From assembly GCF_001420595.1 (NCBI RefSeq), contig NZ_LJIX01000006.1, forward strand, positions 3,085,058 through 3,149,057: a DNA stretch of 64,000 nt, read 5' to 3'. This DNA is from Cytobacillus solani. Lineage in GTDB: Bacteria > Bacillota > Bacilli > Bacillales > Cytobacillaceae. Below, piece by piece: positions 50,703-60,829 of this stretch. Numbering within the stretch: the first letter of the stretch is position 1; the number at the start of each line of letters is the position of its first letter. The notes under the pieces are model-generated. The model had not been told where the DNA came from. It saw only the letters and a list, made by a program, of their open reading frames with translations, and ran no database searches. The position numbers and the translations under genes are program-made.

Positions 50703-53700
50703 TCACCCTTTGCCCGTTATTTCCTTCTCCATTTCTTTTAGCTGTTCAATCGGGAAGTCATCCCTTAAGACAGCTAACAAACCATTATAGTATTCCTCTG
50801 CCTGCTCCATATGAACGGCTAGAAAACGAGCAAATTCTTCATTCAGCATGTCCTCATAATAATTTTTCAGCCGCATACTTTCCGTTTGCAAATAAATAGC
50901 AGAAGGGTCCTGCATATTTTCCTCAAGCTCATCACTAAGATGTTTCCGTTCGTTCTTCTCAAAAAAGGATTTCGGGTTTTTAAAATGAGCAAGTGCCTTT
51001 TTAAATTGGGCTTGGTCTTCATTCTGGAAAGCTGTTTCAAAATCGATGCCTTCAAGCTTTTTCCCTTCAAACGGACTAAACTTAAGCTCTAAATTAATTT
51101 CACGTGTTGAAGCAATTAGTCTATCCTGCGCTTCCTTTAGAAGTTTTCCGATATATACCTCCATTCGAACGGTTGTTGCTCTCAGCTCCTGAGCAAAATC
51201 AAAGCCGAAGCTTTGCAGAAAATCAGTGTGTGCCGTTTGCAGCGCTTTCTTTAAATTTCTTCCATCGTCTTTAAGGAGAGCTGGATTAAACGCTTCTTTA
51301 ACAAAATCATTAAATCGTAAAAAAACACGCTGCCTTATATAATAGACAAGCTCGTCTGCTTCCTGTGTCAGCCTTTGTGAAAAAAAAGCTGCATCTTGCT
51401 TGCGAATCATATCTTCAATCATTTTTTGCTCATTTTCTAAATGATTTCGTCTCTGATTCTTACTTTCTTTATCGTCCTGGGATGATTGGATAAAGTTTCT
51501 AAGCTGCTCTAACACACGCTGCCATTCCATCTCAGCCGATGTTACGGATATTTCCATCAATTCATTCGTTATAAATGAATAAAAGCTTTCTTCAAAAATA
51601 CTCAATTTTGACTCGGTCGCTGCCTTTTGATTTAGCTTTTCTGCCAATGCCTGGAGACTGGATAGGCCAAATAGATTCGGCCGGCGAATCCCATATTGGG
51701 TGAGCTGTTCTCTCACATACTCAAGTACAGAATCTTTTTCTTCCTCATTATTAGCTAAATCAATTGCATTCACAATGAAAAACATTTTATCAAGCTCGAA
51801 TGAATCCTTTACACGACCAAGTTGAATGAGAAACTCGCGATCAGCCTTTGAAAATGCATGGTTATAATAAGTAACAAAAAGAATGGCATCTGAATTTTTA
51901 ATATAATCAAAAGCAACGCCTGTATGGCGAGCATTAATCGAATCTGCTCCAGGTGTATCCACGAGCGTAATTCCCTGTCGAGTGAGCGCACAGTCATAAT
52001 ACACTTCGATCATTTCTACAAAACAAGATTTTTCCTCGATTGCCACATAATCCTTTAATTGATCTAGATCCGTCTCCACAGTTGTTCCAAGTACTTGACG
52101 GAATGCTTCAAACCCTCGTAAAAAAGCTTGTAAAAAGGCAAAGTGAGTCTTTTCATTTGCTTCAAAATCTATTTTTCCATTTATAACTTTAGCTATTTTT
52201 TTTAATGCATCATCAAAATCGATAGCGGTCAAATCAAATAATTTAAGTGAACGGCTCACATCGTCAAATAATATATGAGAATCCTTTACCTTTACTAACA
52301 CCGTTCCATGTCCATGCTGCCCATTTATCGGCATAATTTTATTGATTGCCGCTGTTGTTGGATTTGGCGAAACTGGAAGAACCTTTTCTCCAATTAGTGC
52401 ATTGGCAAAAGAAGATTTTCCTGCACTGAAAGCACCAAAAAGTGCAACAGTAAATTGCTTATTCTGAAGACGTTTTGCTTTTTGTACTAACTCTTCAGCC
52501 ATTTTTTTAAAGCCTGGAACAGTTTGAACTTTTTTTGCCGTAAAGTTTAGTTTCTCTACTAAATTATGAATGGAAGATGGATCAAGACCTTTTTTATCTT
52601 TTATTAGTACATCGGTTTCTTCTTTAATATCCTGCTCGTCTTTTTCAGAATTTATGGATGATTCCTCTATTTGATAGACAATTTCTGCGTCCTCTGTTGC
52701 ACTAGTTAATAATTGTTCTGTTTTTTCTTCCATTTGCTCCATTGAAAATTTCCCAGCTAGAAAATCAGAGACTTGTTTCTTGGATTGACCTTGAACTTCT
52801 TTTATACTTTTTAATCCTTCCCATGCATCCGCATAAATTTTTAATTGTTCGCATTCTTTTTCCAGCTTTTGCTTCTCATGCTCATTTATTGATTGCAGTG
52901 CTTCAAGGAATGAGGCTTTTAATGGCAATAAGCTATTTTTTGCTAGCTTTTTAACGAGCTCTGCCACTTCATTTGTATATTGGAGAACATAATCACCAGA
53001 TAACATGGCCCCGTCCTTTACAGCTTGAACAAGCAACGATTCTGGCACATCTAGCTGAAAGCTTTGTGCTTTTGCCAAAAGTGCTGAATCATGAATATCA
53101 AATTTTTTCATTTCCTTCACATACAGTTCTTTTAAATGCCAATCAAGCTGTGATTGAACATTTTCTAAAAAGCCTTTATGAAATTGACTCAAACGAGATT
53201 CTCTTTCCTGTTCCGTCTTTTGCTTTGAAAAGAAAAGGCCGACCTTAAAATTAGATTGCCGTGACTCGATATACGCCTCAGCCAACTCTCTCGTTTGGAA
53301 AGGCATTAAATAGGCATTTTTTAATATTTCATCTACTTTATTGTTGAGACTATTTTCGGTAGTCGCTGCGATTGCTGTCATTTCAGCTAACATATTTCTG
53401 TTCGCTTCCAATTGTTCTGGTAATAACTTTCTCTCTTCAGAAGATAGTTCAGCTAGAATACCTTCGTATTTCTCTCTAGCTTCCCATTGTTTTTCCTCTA
53501 AAAAGATTAGATGCTCCTCCGTCAATTTTGTTAATGACTGTAAAACGGATTCAGGAAGCAATGATTTTCTTTTCGTGATCGTGTCTTCGATGAATTGCTG
53601 CAGGTCAGAAAACTCATTTTCTTCATAAAACAAATCCTTTAAAGAGGTGTAAAAGATTCTTGCCGGTTTTACTCCCCATGAGGCAAATGAATCCTGTACA

Positions 53701-54362
53701 CTTGACTTAAATTCATCAAAGCTTAATTCATCGTCACGATGCTTATCAATTTGATTAATAATTAAATAAACTTGTTTCCCAGCAGCTGTTAATTCTTTTG
53801 TAAAAAGAAAGTTTAATTCAGACTGTACATGATTATAATCCATGACATAAAATACGAGATCAGCAAGATGCAGAGCGGACTCTGTTGCAATTCGGTGTGC
53901 ATCATCTGTTGAATCAATGCCAGGTGTGTCCATAATTATGGCATCCTTCGGTAGGCTCGTGTTCGCATAGCTAATTTCAATCGAATGTATTTGGTCACCA
54001 TCCTTGCAATATGATTTAATTTGATCATAATCATAAGGAGCCGGATAGATTCGCGATTTCCCTTCTTTAAAAACCACTTTTGCGTAACTATCTCCCGATT
54101 TGATTTTCACCAGATTAGCACTCGTTGGAATCGGACTGGATGGCAGTAAATTTTCACCAATGATTTGATTAATCATACTCGATTTCCCGGCAGAAAAATG
54201 CCCACAAAAGGCAATCGAATATTCCTCTTTATTGAGCTTCACGGCTAAATCCTTTGCCCTCTCAGCCGTCTTCTTATCTCCATTTGTATGAAAATAATCA
54301 TATAAAGCAATTATTTTACTCATAAGTTCCGTTGCTTCTAGTTGTAATACCTTTTGAACCAT
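50703..54362 (-). CDS. dynA: Double dynamin-like GTPase DynA (YpbR)
   Basis: A 1219-residue bacterial dynamin made of two fused dynamin-like subunits. GTPase 1: GHFSAGKSSMIN near residue 55, IIMDTPGIDSTDD, NQIDKHRDDE. GTPase 2: GAFSAGKSSFANALIG near residue 640, ITLVDTPGADSINARH, VNAIDLAN. Each is followed by a long coiled-coil stalk. DynA tethers and fuses membranes and helps repair pores made by antibiotics or phage. Its length matches the B. subtilis protein. ATG has AAGGGGATA ahead. First gene of a three-gene operon. Confidence 0.95.
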   Translation of the reverse strand: MVQKVLQLEATELMSKIIALYDYFHTNGDKKTAERAKDLAVKLNKEEYSIAFCGHFSAGKSSMINQIIGENLLPSSPIPTSANLVKIKSGDSYAKVVFKEGKSRIYPAPYDYDQIKSYCKDGDQIHSIEISYANTSLPKDAIIMDTPGIDSTDDAHRIATESALHLADLVFYVMDYNHVQSELNFLFTKELTAAGKQVYLIINQIDKHRDDELSFDEFKSSVQDSFASWGVKPARIFYTSLKDLFYEENEFSDLQQFIEDTITKRKSLLPESVLQSLTKLTEEHLIFLEEKQWEAREKYEGILAELSSEERKLLPEQLEANRNMLAEMTAIAATTENSLNNKVDEILKNAYLMPFQTRELAEAYIESRQSNFKVGLFFSKQKTEQERESRLSQFHKGFLENVQSQLDWHLKELYVKEMKKFDIHDSALLAKAQSFQLDVPESLLVQAVKDGAMLSGDYVLQYTNEVAELVKKLAKNSLLPLKASFLEALQSINEHEKQKLEKECEQLKIYADAWEGLKSIKEVQGQSKKQVSDFLAGKFSMEQMEEKTEQLLTSATEDAEIVYQIEESSINSEKDEQDIKEETDVLIKDKKGLDPSSIHNLVEKLNFTAKKVQTVPGFKKMAEELVQKAKRLQNKQFTVALFGAFSAGKSSFANALIGEKVLPVSPNPTTAAINKIMPINGQHGHGTVLVKVKDSHILFDDVSRSLKLFDLTAIDFDDALKKIAKVINGKIDFEANEKTHFAFLQAFLRGFEAFRQVLGTTVETDLDQLKDYVAIEEKSCFVEMIEVYYDCALTRQGITLVDTPGADSINARHTGVAFDYIKNSDAILFVTYYNHAFSKADREFLIQLGRVKDSFELDKMFFIVNAIDLANNEEEKDSVLEYVREQLTQYGIRRPNLFGLSSLQALAEKLNQKAATESKLSIFEESFYSFITNELMEISVTSAEMEWQRVLEQLRNFIQSSQDDKESKNQRRNHLENEQKMIEDMIRKQDAAFFSQRLTQEADELVYYIRQRVFLRFNDFVKEAFNPALLKDDGRNLKKALQTAHTDFLQSFGFDFAQELRATTVRMEVYIGKLLKEAQDRLIASTREINLELKFSPFEGKKLEGIDFETAFQNEDQAQFKKALAHFKNPKSFFEKNERKHLSDELEENMQDPSAIYLQTESMRLKNYYEDMLNEEFARFLAVHMEQAEEYYNGLLAVLRDDFPIEQLKEMEKEITGKG

Positions 54363-54445
54363 GAATTCGTATCCCCTTGTTCATTAAATTTACTCTCTAT
54401 TTTAAATGATTTTTCTAATAATTCCTATGTCTAGACAAAATAAAA

Positions 54446-54467
54446 AAACCAGGGGGGCACCTGGTTT
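54446..54467 (-). terminator. Terminator behind the 30-residue peptide gene
   Basis: AAACCAGG with CCTGGTTT and a loop GGGGCA; minus strand ends TTTTTTTATTT. It lies 18 bp after the peptide stop and shields dynA from read-through. Confidence 0.9.
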
Positions 54468-54485
54468 CCATCTATCCTATCAAAT

Positions 54486-54578
54486 TTATCGAGTATGCGG
54501 CTTCACAACATTGTTTAAAACATGCTTCATTACTAATGCGTAGGCGGTTACTGTGCCTGCAATAAATATCGCTACCAT
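54486..54578 (-). CDS. 30-residue single-pass membrane peptide, possibly Fur-regulated
   Basis: MVAIFIAGTVTAYALVMKHV plus LNNVVKPHTR: one hydrophobic helix and a basic tail. GGAAGGTG lies ahead of the ATG, a clear terminator follows, and two Fur-box-like sequences (54610-54664) lie upstream. A longer in-frame reading from 54701 crosses the Fur boxes and lacks a ribosome site, so the short form is preferred. I do not recognise it; Bacillus has other small Fur-controlled proteins (Fbp), but similarity was not seen. Confidence 0.62.
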   Translation of the reverse strand: MVAIFIAGTVTAYALVMKHVLNNVVKPHTR

Positions 54579-54609
54579 ATGTAACAACACCTTCCTGTTA
54601 AAATTGAAA

Positions 54610-54664
54610 TGAGAACAATTTTCATCTTCAATTAGAATTTTATCACGAACGATAATCATTATCA
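54610..54664 (-). promoter_or_regulatory. Two Fur-box-like sites
   Basis: CGATAATCATTATCA (54650-54664) matches the 7-1-7 Fur consensus TGATAATNATTATCA at 14 of 15 positions. TGAGAACAATTTTCA (54610-54624) is a weaker second match at the same symmetry. They lie between bpsB and the small peptide gene, so iron control of the peptide is the simplest reading. Confidence 0.7.
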
Positions 54665-54681
54665 ATATAAAAGTTAAATCG

Positions 54682-55242
54682 TCACACTTTTTTAACATCA
54701 TTTATTTGGGAAGGGTCTTTTGCAAAAGCTTCTTTGTATTCAGTTAATGAATTTAATGCTCTTTCCTCCGCAGGGATACGGATACTTAGGATAATAGCAT
54801 TAAGAATCGTAAATAATAGGGCGGTCATATAGGCTTGAAATAGGAGTGGGATGACGATCAGCTCAATCGAAACAATGATATAATTTGGATGCTTTACATA
54901 CTTGTAAGGTCCCTTTTTGACAATATCCCCTTCAGGCAAGACAATAATTTTCGTATTCCAAAATGTCCCTAGTGAAGTTAACGCCCATAGTCTGCCAAAC
55001 TGAGCAATTAAAAAAAGAGAAAGAAAAATCGGCCAACTTGGCGTTAAATGCTTTTGGAAAAGAATTACTTCTAAGATTAAAGAAACAAAAAATAAACTAT
55101 GGACAGCCACAATAAAAGGATAATGGGAGTGTCCAAATTCGATTGCGCCCTTTTGTTTCAAGCTGCGTTCATTTCGTTTAGCAATCAATAATTCTAACAC
55201 CCTTTGACTAATTAAAAGGAAAACAAAAGTATAAAATAACAT
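54682..55242 (-). CDS. bpsB: Alkylpyrone O-methyltransferase BpsB (isoprenylcysteine methyltransferase family)
   Basis: A 186-residue integral membrane methyltransferase of the ICMT/phospholipid methyltransferase type, four to five helices, with the SAM-site signature GPYKYVKHPNYIIV and a late EERALNSL. In B. subtilis BpsB (YpbQ) methylates the alkylpyrone made by the type III polyketide synthase BpsA. The same pair is here, bpsB starting 4 bp after bpsA. Confidence 0.93.
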   Translation of the reverse strand: MLFYTFVFLLISQRVLELLIAKRNERSLKQKGAIEFGHSHYPFIVAVHSLFFVSLILEVILFQKHLTPSWPIFLSLFLIAQFGRLWALTSLGTFWNTKIIVLPEGDIVKKGPYKYVKHPNYIIVSIELIVIPLLFQAYMTALLFTILNAIILSIRIPAEERALNSLTEYKEAFAKDPSQINDVKKV

Positions 55243-55246
55243 CCGT

Positions 55247-56335
55247 TTATGCCTCCCATTTCAATAAGAGCAACTCAGAGCTAAATCCAGGTCCTAGTGC
55301 TGTAGCAAGTCCGTAATCACCTGCCCGTCCTTCCTCCATAAATCGTTTCAGTACATATAGAATCGTTGATGAAGACATATTTCCGTAAGATTTTAATACT
55401 TCTAGTGATTTATTGGTCATAGAAGGATCAATCCCTAATGATTGAACATATGCGTCAAGCACCTTCTTTCCGCCTGGATGGGCAATAAAATGCTGAATCT
55501 CTTTGATCCCCATCTGCTGTTCGGATAAAAAGGAAGTTACATTCGGCTTGAGCCAGCCTTCAACAATCGAAGGGATATCCTTCGAGAAAACAACATACAA
55601 TCCTTCATTCTTCACTTCCCACCCCATAATACCCAAAGAATCAGGCAATAGCGTCGACTGTGTAGCAATAATTAAGGGACTGCATTCAAGCCTTTGAAAG
55701 GAAGCTTTGTCCGTATGATCACCAGTTACGAGTGTACATGCGACCCCATCCGCAAAAAGAGATGTACCTATTAAATTACTTTTGGAGCGGTCATTTCTTT
55801 GAAATGTCAAGCTGCATAATTCAATAGTAAGCACTAATACTTTTGCATCGGGAAAAGCAAGGCAATATTCATATGCTCGGGAAAGTCCCGATGCACCGCC
55901 TGCACAACCTAAACCCCAAATCGGAATTCTTTTTGTATGTGGTGCAAAGGGAAGCTTATTCATAATTCGCGCTTCAATACTTGGCGTAGCAAGGCCTGAA
56001 CTTGATATACAAAAGATTGCATCAATATCATTTGTCGATATTTCTTTTTTTAGAAATCGATTACTTTTTAAACAGTTCTCAATGGCCTCAATCCCCAACT
56101 CGACAGCTCCATCTATGTAAGCATCATTTCTTTCTTTAAATGATCGATCTTCACGAAACCAATCCATCCCTTTTACAAAATGTCTTTTTTCGATTTGACC
56201 ATTATGAAACACATTTAATAATCGACCGATATCCCGAAAGGATTCAGAAAATAATTCCTTGGCAAAAATCATTACTTCATCCTGTTTTAATATATGTTTA
56301 GGTATGGCCTCCCCTACCGAAACAATTGATGGCAT
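55247..56335 (-). CDS. bpsA: Type III polyketide synthase BpsA
   Basis: A 362-residue chalcone-synthase-fold enzyme that extends long-chain acyl-CoA with malonyl-CoA to alkylpyrones. The Cys-His-Asn triad is visible: WGLGCAGGASGL (Cys), FIAHPGGKKVLDAY (His) and SYGNMSSST (Asn). Start ATG 56335 is chosen because AAGGAG lies nine bases upstream; a TTG 18 bp earlier overlaps the site. Operon bpsA-bpsB as in B. subtilis. The final lipid may be membrane-associated; its role is unclear. Confidence 0.94.
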   Translation of the reverse strand: MPSIVSVGEAIPKHILKQDEVMIFAKELFSESFRDIGRLLNVFHNGQIEKRHFVKGMDWFREDRSFKERNDAYIDGAVELGIEAIENCLKSNRFLKKEISTNDIDAIFCISSSGLATPSIEARIMNKLPFAPHTKRIPIWGLGCAGGASGLSRAYEYCLAFPDAKVLVLTIELCSLTFQRNDRSKSNLIGTSLFADGVACTLVTGDHTDKASFQRLECSPLIIATQSTLLPDSLGIMGWEVKNEGLYVVFSKDIPSIVEGWLKPNVTSFLSEQQMGIKEIQHFIAHPGGKKVLDAYVQSLGIDPSMTNKSLEVLKSYGNMSSSTILYVLKRFMEEGRAGDYGLATALGPGFSSELLLLKWEA

Positions 56336-56403
56336 ACATACCCTCTCCTTCAACTAGTTAAGGATATTTTTTCCACAAAGGAAATTATTATACAAAAAAA
56401 ATA

Positions 56404-56423
56404 CTTCCCCCATTACGGAGGAA
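56404..56423 (-). terminator. Orphan terminator-like hairpin ahead of bpsA
   Basis: CTTCCCCC with GGAGGAAG (one unpaired base each side) precedes TATTTTTTTTTG on the minus strand. No minus-strand gene lies between it and the divergent cheX start, so it suggests a short untranslated transcript or an attenuator in the bpsA leader. Confidence 0.55.
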
Positions 56424-56618
56424 GCATATTGTTTTGAAGGAGTTGTTGTGCACATTCATTATAAGATTATTTCACACCCTCTTCATTAACAAATATTTTC
56501 CAACTTTTATTTAATCTATCATCTATGAAAAAATTGCATAGTTTTTTATGATTCTTTACATCTAAAATTCGACAAATATGATAATATTAAAAATAGCTTT
56601 TTATTGGAGGAATGCGGT

Positions 56619-57077
56619 GTGACAACAATTACGAAAAGTGTAACAGACATTTTAAACGGTACTATACATGCAGTCAAAGCCATATTGCCGTTAGAAATAA
56701 CTGTAGATAAACCATCAATATTTACACAACCTTTCACGCAGCATTCTATTGGTGTCTTAATCGGGATGACAGGCGATGTAAGAGGCCGAATAATAATTGA
56801 TGGCGATTCAATTGTTTTTGGCAAAATTGGCGAGGCAATGTTTGGAATGGCACTTGAAGGTGAAATGCTGGAATCATTTTCTGGAGAACTTGGAAATATG
56901 ATCGCTGGCAATCTTTCTACTTTTATTTCCGATAAAGGATTTGAAATGGATATTACCCCACCAACCGTTCTTGTTGGGGGTGCGAAGGTTTATGGCTTTT
57001 CTAAGGCATTAAAATTACCTATTCAAATTCAAAATGTTGGAGATTTAATGATTGTGCTTATGATAGAAGGAAGCTAA
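56619..57077 (+). CDS. cheX: CheX-like chemotaxis phosphatase
   Basis: A 152-residue protein starting GTG behind GGAGG. SFSGELGNMIAGNLS carries the E-x2-N motif used by CheC/CheX/FliY phosphatases to dephosphorylate CheY-P, and the pattern IGVLIGMTGDVRGRIIID is typical of CheX. It stands away from other chemotaxis genes, ending at its own terminator. B. subtilis lacks a clear cheX here, so function in motility is inferred from the motif. Confidence 0.85.
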   Translation: MTTITKSVTDILNGTIHAVKAILPLEITVDKPSIFTQPFTQHSIGVLIGMTGDVRGRIIIDGDSIVFGKIGEAMFGMALEGEMLESFSGELGNMIAGNLSTFISDKGFEMDITPPTVLVGGAKVYGFSKALKLPIQIQNVGDLMIVLMIEGS

Positions 57078-57103
57078 AACGGTACATTACAGTACCGTTT
57101 TCT
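57077..57103 (+). terminator. Terminator of cheX
   Basis: AAAACGGTAC with GTACCGTTTT, 6-base loop, overlapping the stop codon and running into TTTTCTTC. Confidence 0.9.
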
Positions 57104-57105
57104 TC

Positions 57106-57132
57106 AAAAAAAAAACACCGGATTACTCCGGT
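57106..57132 (-). terminator. Terminator of the zinc-ribbon gene
   Basis: ACCGG with CCGGT spans the stop codon; the minus strand continues GTTTTTTTTT. Confidence 0.8.
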
Positions 57133-57275
57133 TCTGCATAATTGTTCGAATTATTTTGCTTATGCACTTCAATGACTAATTTGTTTTTCACTATTGTACC
57201 GCATACTGTACAACTTCCTTCTTGATTATATAAAAGCCTGCAGTTATCGCAATAATATTTCTCCATCATCTTCAA
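57123..57275 (-). CDS. Small zinc-ribbon protein
   Basis: A ~50-residue protein with two Cys pairs, YYCDNCRLLYN and SCTVCGTIV, a classical zinc ribbon, and a polar tail. TTG 57275 sits about six bases after AGGA; ATG 57269 is the alternative and a longer frame to 57308 has no site. The function is unknown; such ribbons often bind nucleic acid or protein partners. Convergent with cheX, the two terminators lying back to back. Confidence 0.68.
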   Translation of the reverse strand: MKMMEKYYCDNCRLLYNQEGSCTVCGTIVKNKLVIEVHKQNNSNNYAEPE

Positions 57276-57648
57276 TACACATCCTGAATGTAAACTATAA
57301 GCTATCATATTACTCCTTTGATGAATGTGTGAAGAAAAGTTTTTTTAGTTGATTTATTCATTTTCCCATAAGGCATTAATTATTGATGAAGCATGGTTTT
57401 TCTCTGCAAATAGTTTTGTCAAGGTAAATGGTATAACTAAATCACCTAATTTATGAGGTGAAAATTCAATTCCTCCATCAGGAACTCATATTTTTTCTTG
57501 TTAGATAGAGTGAAGGAACTGACTTTTATTACAAAAAAACAGCTAATATCTTGATGAGCTGTTTTTTTGATAAAGAGTTAAATGATGAAAATTACGATAG
57601 TTTCAACTTTATTAGTATTCGCAAAGCCACATTAAAATTAAAAACACC
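57276..57648. other. Intergenic region with pbuX terminator
   Basis: No gene is visible. A TCACCT/AGGTGA inverted repeat occurs near 57442-57463. AAACAGCT (57537-57544) pairs with AGCTGTTT (57557-57564) between A- and T-runs, giving a terminator about 80 bp after the pbuX stop. Nothing else is supported. Confidence 0.6.
57537..57568. terminator. Terminator downstream of pbuX
   Basis: AAACAGCT with AGCTGTTT, 12-base loop, flanked by seven A and seven T so it can act on the minus strand for xpt-pbuX. Confidence 0.78.
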
Positions 57649-59658
<2,010 letters not shown>

Positions 59659-59708
59659 ACAAGTAAAGTGAATGGCGAGAAAGAGACAGAAAATCTCTAT
59701 CCATTGCT

Positions 59709-59779
59709 CACTCATAGTCAAGTTATTTACGGTAACTCGGTAGAAACTTGCAGGCCATATCCCCGCGATTATATGAGTG
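59709..59779 (-). ncRNA. Guanine-type purine riboswitch aptamer
   Basis: The minus-strand RNA has P1 (CACTCAT/ATGAGTG), TATAATCGCGGGGATATGGC, the P2/P3 loops CAAGTTTCTACCG and CCGTAAAT, and core GACTAT. The C in GACTAT (position 74 in the usual numbering) pairs with guanine, hypoxanthine or xanthine; the adenine class has U. It controls xpt-pbuX by ligand-dependent termination at 59594-59658. Confidence 0.97.
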
Positions 59780-60010
59780 AAAGACTATTAAATTAATAAA
59801 GTTATTATACCATCCTCTTTTTAAAAATCAATAGTTTTCCCAAAAACAAAACGAACTATATTAAACCAAAAACCACAAATGTTCGTGTATTTAAAATATT
59901 CAATATCTATAGACTTTTACTTGATTTCACGAAATATTCTGTTTGATAAATAATCTTGTCAAGATACCATATTAAGCTTCACAATTTCTTCACATTTATC
60001 ACACTCTAGA

Positions 60011-60026
60011 CGTGATATTTATCACT
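60011..60026 (+). promoter_or_regulatory. Fnr/Crp-family-like operator ahead of the ba3 oxidase operon
   Basis: CGTGATATTTATCACT: GTGA-N6-TCAC at exact symmetry, matching the core of TGTGA-N6-TCACA. A TATAGT -10-like hexamer lies at 60051-60056, placing the site about 44 bp upstream of the predicted start, near the class II activating position. Tandem TTGTGAAG/TGTGAAG and TTTTGTGAAAT sequences nearby (59978-59999, 60077-60087) resemble ResD sites. The remainder of 59780-60178 shows no gene. Confidence 0.55.
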
Positions 60027-60178
60027 GAAAAATCAATTTTTCACTATTACTATAGTAATTAAGTTAGGAATGAACATTTTGTGAAATCCCAATAACGGTG
60101 TAGATTCCTAGCGATTGTCTTGTATTATGAAATTGTAATCATTTACTTTTTTCAAATTTTCGAAGGGAGTGAAAGAAA

Positions 60179-60331
60179 ATGGCGAAGACGGAACTCAACA
60201 GGAAGATAGATACTGAAACAGAAGTTGAGGATAGTACAAATCTAAATGGAACATTAGCTTCCGTAATGATTCTAGGAGCTATCCTAATTATTACATGGGT
60301 TGGACTTTATATGCTATTTTTAAGCCGTTAA
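60179..60331 (+). CDS. cbaD: Cytochrome c oxidase subunit 2A (CbaD-like), ba3 type
   Basis: A 50-residue protein: a hydrophilic N-terminus (MAKTELNRKIDTETEVEDST) and one membrane helix (TLASVMILGAILIITWVGLY), as in the small third subunit of ba3-type oxidases. AGGGAG precedes the ATG. It starts the operon cbaD-cbaB-cbaA, 21 bp before subunit II. Identified by size, topology and operon position; sequence conservation in this subunit is low. Confidence 0.82.
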   Translation: MAKTELNRKIDTETEVEDSTNLNGTLASVMILGAILIITWVGLYMLFLSR

Positions 60332-60352
60332 TAATGAAAGGGGAAAAAAACC

Positions 60353-60829
60353 ATGCACATGCATAAGTTTGAAAAGATCTGGCTTATTTTTGGGTTTGGT
60401 GCGCTGTTAGTATTTCTAACAGTAATTGGTGTCAGCGCATTTTATCTTGGAAACCAGCCGCCAAGCTGTTTGGCAACAATTGATCCTGAAAAGGTTGACA
60501 CTACTGCACCATTTAATGAGCCAGGACTGAAAAAGGTAGAAGGAAAAGAATGGGATTACGAATTAGTTTTTGTAGCTTCTGCGTTCTCTTATAGCCCGGC
60601 ACGCGTCGAAGTACCGCTTGGAGCAAAGGTAAAAGTAATCGCTACATCAAAGGATGTTATGCACGGATTCCAAGCTGCAGGTACAAATGTCAATATGATG
60701 CTTGAACCTGGATATATAAGTGAAGTTGTAACAACATTTAAAAACCCAGGTGAATTCTTAATTGTATGTAATGAATATTGTGGTGTTGGACACCATATGA
60801 TGCACTCGATGATTGAGGTGGTTGAATAA
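60353..60829 (+). CDS. cbaB: ba3-type cytochrome c oxidase subunit II
   Basis: A 158-residue membrane-anchored CuA subunit. One N-terminal helix (WLIFGFGALLVFLTVIGVSAFYLG) anchors a cupredoxin domain on the outer face. The CuA ligands are visible: HGFQAAG (His) then CNEYCGVGHHMM (Cys, Glu, Cys, His, Met). Only one membrane helix and short length distinguish it from aa3-type CtaC. AAAGGGG ahead of ATG. The stop overlaps the subunit I start (TAATG). Confidence 0.95.
   Translation: MHMHKFEKIWLIFGFGALLVFLTVIGVSAFYLGNQPPSCLATIDPEKVDTTAPFNEPGLKKVEGKEWDYELVFVASAFSYSPARVEVPLGAKVKVIATSKDVMHGFQAAGTNVNMMLEPGYISEVVTTFKNPGEFLIVCNEYCGVGHHMMHSMIEVVE

Noticed and set aside
50546-50899. 117-residue plus-strand frame
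   Set aside because: Antisense shadow of dynA and the small cysteine-rich gene, without a ribosome site.
54486-54701. 71-residue version of the small peptide gene
   Set aside because: The N-terminal 41 residues cross both Fur-like sites, have no ribosome site and overlap bpsB; the 30-residue form has a proper start.
56440-56500. Short peptide frames near the orphan terminator
   Set aside because: A 13-codon plus-strand frame and a ~23-codon minus-strand frame were seen, but neither combines a good ribosome site with a convincing peptide.
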